A stretch of DNA of 64,000 nt from RHLJ01 sp965222205 (lineage in GTDB: Bacteria; Bacteroidota; Rhodothermia; Balneolales; Balneolaceae). Below the pieces are notes generated by a model. The model did no database searches. It was not told the origin of the DNA and worked only from the letters and a program-made list of their open reading frames with translations. The DNA lies in assembly GCA_965222205.1 (NCBI GenBank), contig OZ244932.1:1302001-1366000 (forward strand), read 5' to 3'. Both the position numbers and the translations under genes were made by a program. Position 1 is the first letter of the stretch; every line of letters starts with the position of its first letter. This document shows positions 62,564-64,000 of the stretch, piece after piece.

Positions 62564-64000
62564 GTGATTTTCAGGGCAAAATATAAATTATTAATAGCGG
62601 GTATGCTTTTGGCTTTGAGCGGAGGGAGTGCTTTTGCTCAAAACACGGTCGAGTTAACATCGTCTATGCTTAGCAATACTAACGAGGTTATTTTAGAAGA
62701 AGGCTGGAGGTTTAATCCCGGCGATAACTTCAGGTGGATTGAAGGCGATTATAATTTTGAGGACTGGCAGGAAATAAACCCATTACTCGATTCTACCTCT
62801 CTAAGTACTCAGAATTGGGAAGGTTTTGGATGGTTCAAGTTCAACATAAAAGTGGATTCAACACTGGTAAATCAACCTCTTTTATTTCGATTCAAGGTAC
62901 ATAGCGGTGCATCTCAGCTTTTTTTGAATGATGAATTGCAGTTTAGAACCGGAACATTTTCTATTCTTGAAGGAGATCATATTTCTTCAAAAGGCTCAAG
63001 TCCAAACATAATACAGTTTCAGGATACCAGCACTCATGTAATAAGTGTGAGATTCAGTAACCATAAAGCACCTGACTTTCTTAAATATGGGCTATCGCCG
63101 GGTTTTGTACTTGCTGTTTCTGCTCAGAATGGATTGGAATTAGATTCTGGTATTTCTTCCTCTGACCTGGCTGTCATTCTTCTGTTAGGTCTGTTTGGAG
63201 CTCTGACTTTGGTTCATTTTCTATTTTTAGTTTTCTATCCTGCGGGAGAGAAAAACCTGTACTTCGTTCTGTTCGCCGGGGGTATTACACTTTTTGTGTT
63301 GTTTTCAAACATTCATGTTTTCAGCGACTCTCCTGATTTAGTGATTGCGGTACAGAAATGGGGGTATGTATCGTGGCTTGCAGCTTTAATTGGTTTGTTG
63401 AAGTTTAGTTATTCATTTTTAAAAAACTCCACCCCAATTCAACTTAGCCTCTTTTTGATAGTAGGAATACTGATTCTGATTATGTGGTTTGGAGAATGGC
63501 TCATGCTCAATCAACTATTTGCTCTGTTTAGTCTTTTGATTCTGATTGAGGTTGCCCGCATATATGTACTGCTTCAATTTAAATTAAAAGAGCATGTTGG
63601 AATATTGATCTGGGGTTTTGCTATCTATATCGCCTGGATTATTTATTCAACAGAAAATTTTTCTGATTTTTATTCTGAGAAATTTGCTTTATTTGATAAT
63701 CTCTGGGCTACTTCATTTTTCGTATTCTCTGTTTCTGCGTATTTGCTCAAGGATTTTGCAAAAGCCCAAACTAAGCTGGAGTATAAATATCTCGAAGTAA
63801 AGCATCTTTCTGAGCGATCTATAGAGCAGGAGAGAAGAAGTAAGGCGAAAGAGATTGAGCAGAAAATTCTGGAAAGAGAAAATCAAAGAAAGACGGCTGA
63901 GCTGGAAGAGGCACGGGCACTCCAGATTTCGATGCTTCCCGCAAAAATACCAGCTACCAAGTTTTGGGATATTGCCGCTTTTATGGAGCCTTCTCAGGAA
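62564..64000 (+). CDS. 7TM-linked SpoIIE-type serine phosphatase, N-terminal part (cut by right edge)
   Basis: 479 codons open to the window end. Starts at GTG 62564 (ATG 62603 is an alternative but would clip the signal peptide). Signal peptide ending SAFAQ, a periplasmic jelly-roll-like domain (about 40-195: EEGWRFNPGDNFRWIEGDYN...WFKFNIKV), about seven membrane helices (205-400), a coiled coil (405-450), and the start of a PP2C/SpoIIE domain (ALQISMLPAKIPATKFWDIA). RsbU-type phosphatases act on anti-sigma-antagonist proteins. The catalytic residues lie past the edge. Confidence 0.85.
   Translation, partial: MIFRAKYKLLIAGMLLALSGGSAFAQNTVELTSSMLSNTNEVILEEGWRFNPGDNFRWIEGDYNFEDWQEINPLLDSTSLSTQNWEGFGWFKFNIKVDSTLVNQPLLFRFKVHSGASQLFLNDELQFRTGTFSILEGDHISSKGSSPNIIQFQDTSTHVISVRFSNHKAPDFLKYGLSPGFVLAVSAQNGLELDSGISSSDLAVILLLGLFGALTLVHFLFLVFYPAGEKNLYFVLFAGGITLFVLFSNIHVFSDSPDLVIAVQKWGYVSWLAALIGLLKFSYSFLKNSTPIQLSLFLIVGILILIMWFGEWLMLNQLFALFSLLILIEVARIYVLLQFKLKEHVGILIWGFAIYIAWIIYSTENFSDFYSEKFALFDNLWATSFFVFSVSAYLLKDFAKAQTKLEYKYLEVKHLSERSIEQERRSKAKEIEQKILERENQRKTAELEEARALQISMLPAKIPATKFWDIAAFMEPSQE

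Overview
The window (about 40% GC by eye, no tRNA, rRNA, CRISPR array or intact insertion sequence seen) looks like chromosome of a marine or halophilic Balneolota/Bacteroidota-type bacterium. The pointers are an HprK-HPF-Xer cluster, CruC/CrtC/CruD-type carotenoid tailoring genes, DUF2723, DUF5777, DUF971 and LA_2272-like proteins, and many lipoproteins and small outer-membrane barrels. The assignment is inferred from gene content, not from a marker gene.

Layout. 1-7.8 kb: biotin synthase (cut by the left edge), a sugar-isomerase-fold lipoprotein, an orphan OmpR-type regulator, a TrmH-like RNA methylase, an M28 and an M23 peptidase, then hprK-hpf-xer. 7.8-11.5 kb: carotenoid glycosyltransferase, 1,2-hydratase and acyltransferase, then an O-methyltransferase. 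11.5-12.1 kb: gene-free repeats. 12.1-20 kb: a metal-handling block of multicopper oxidase fused to a CopB-like barrel, arsR-merTP-GDCCVxC operon, Cu+ P-type ATPase and an HMA-AraC regulator. 20-44.3 kb: mostly housekeeping and envelope genes, with a second copy of the 11.6 kb repeat at 31.8 kb, a frameshifted creatininase-like gene and a protein built from 16-residue repeats.

44.4-60 kb is the most interesting part. It is a single-direction, tightly overlapping operon that reads as a divergent Pel-type exopolysaccharide system. In order it encodes a REC-histidine kinase, a REC-GAF-like protein, two tandem PelF-like glycosyltransferases, a PelG-like multi-pass transporter with an extra N-terminal domain, an HD-GYP-like protein with degenerate motifs, a GH114-type lipoprotein, a polytopic membrane protein, a 1302-residue lipoprotein that joins a CE4-like deacetylase, helical repeats and a C-terminal beta-barrel (in effect PelA deacetylase plus PelB in one chain), and DUF2752-like and TM2 proteins. 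No canonical PelD (membrane GAF-GGDEF) or PelC was found.

60-64 kb: a DUF5777 barrel, YceI and c-type cytochrome operon, an HD hydrolase, and the start of a 7TM-linked SpoIIE-type phosphatase cut by the right edge. Family assignments rest on motifs read by eye; no database search was run.
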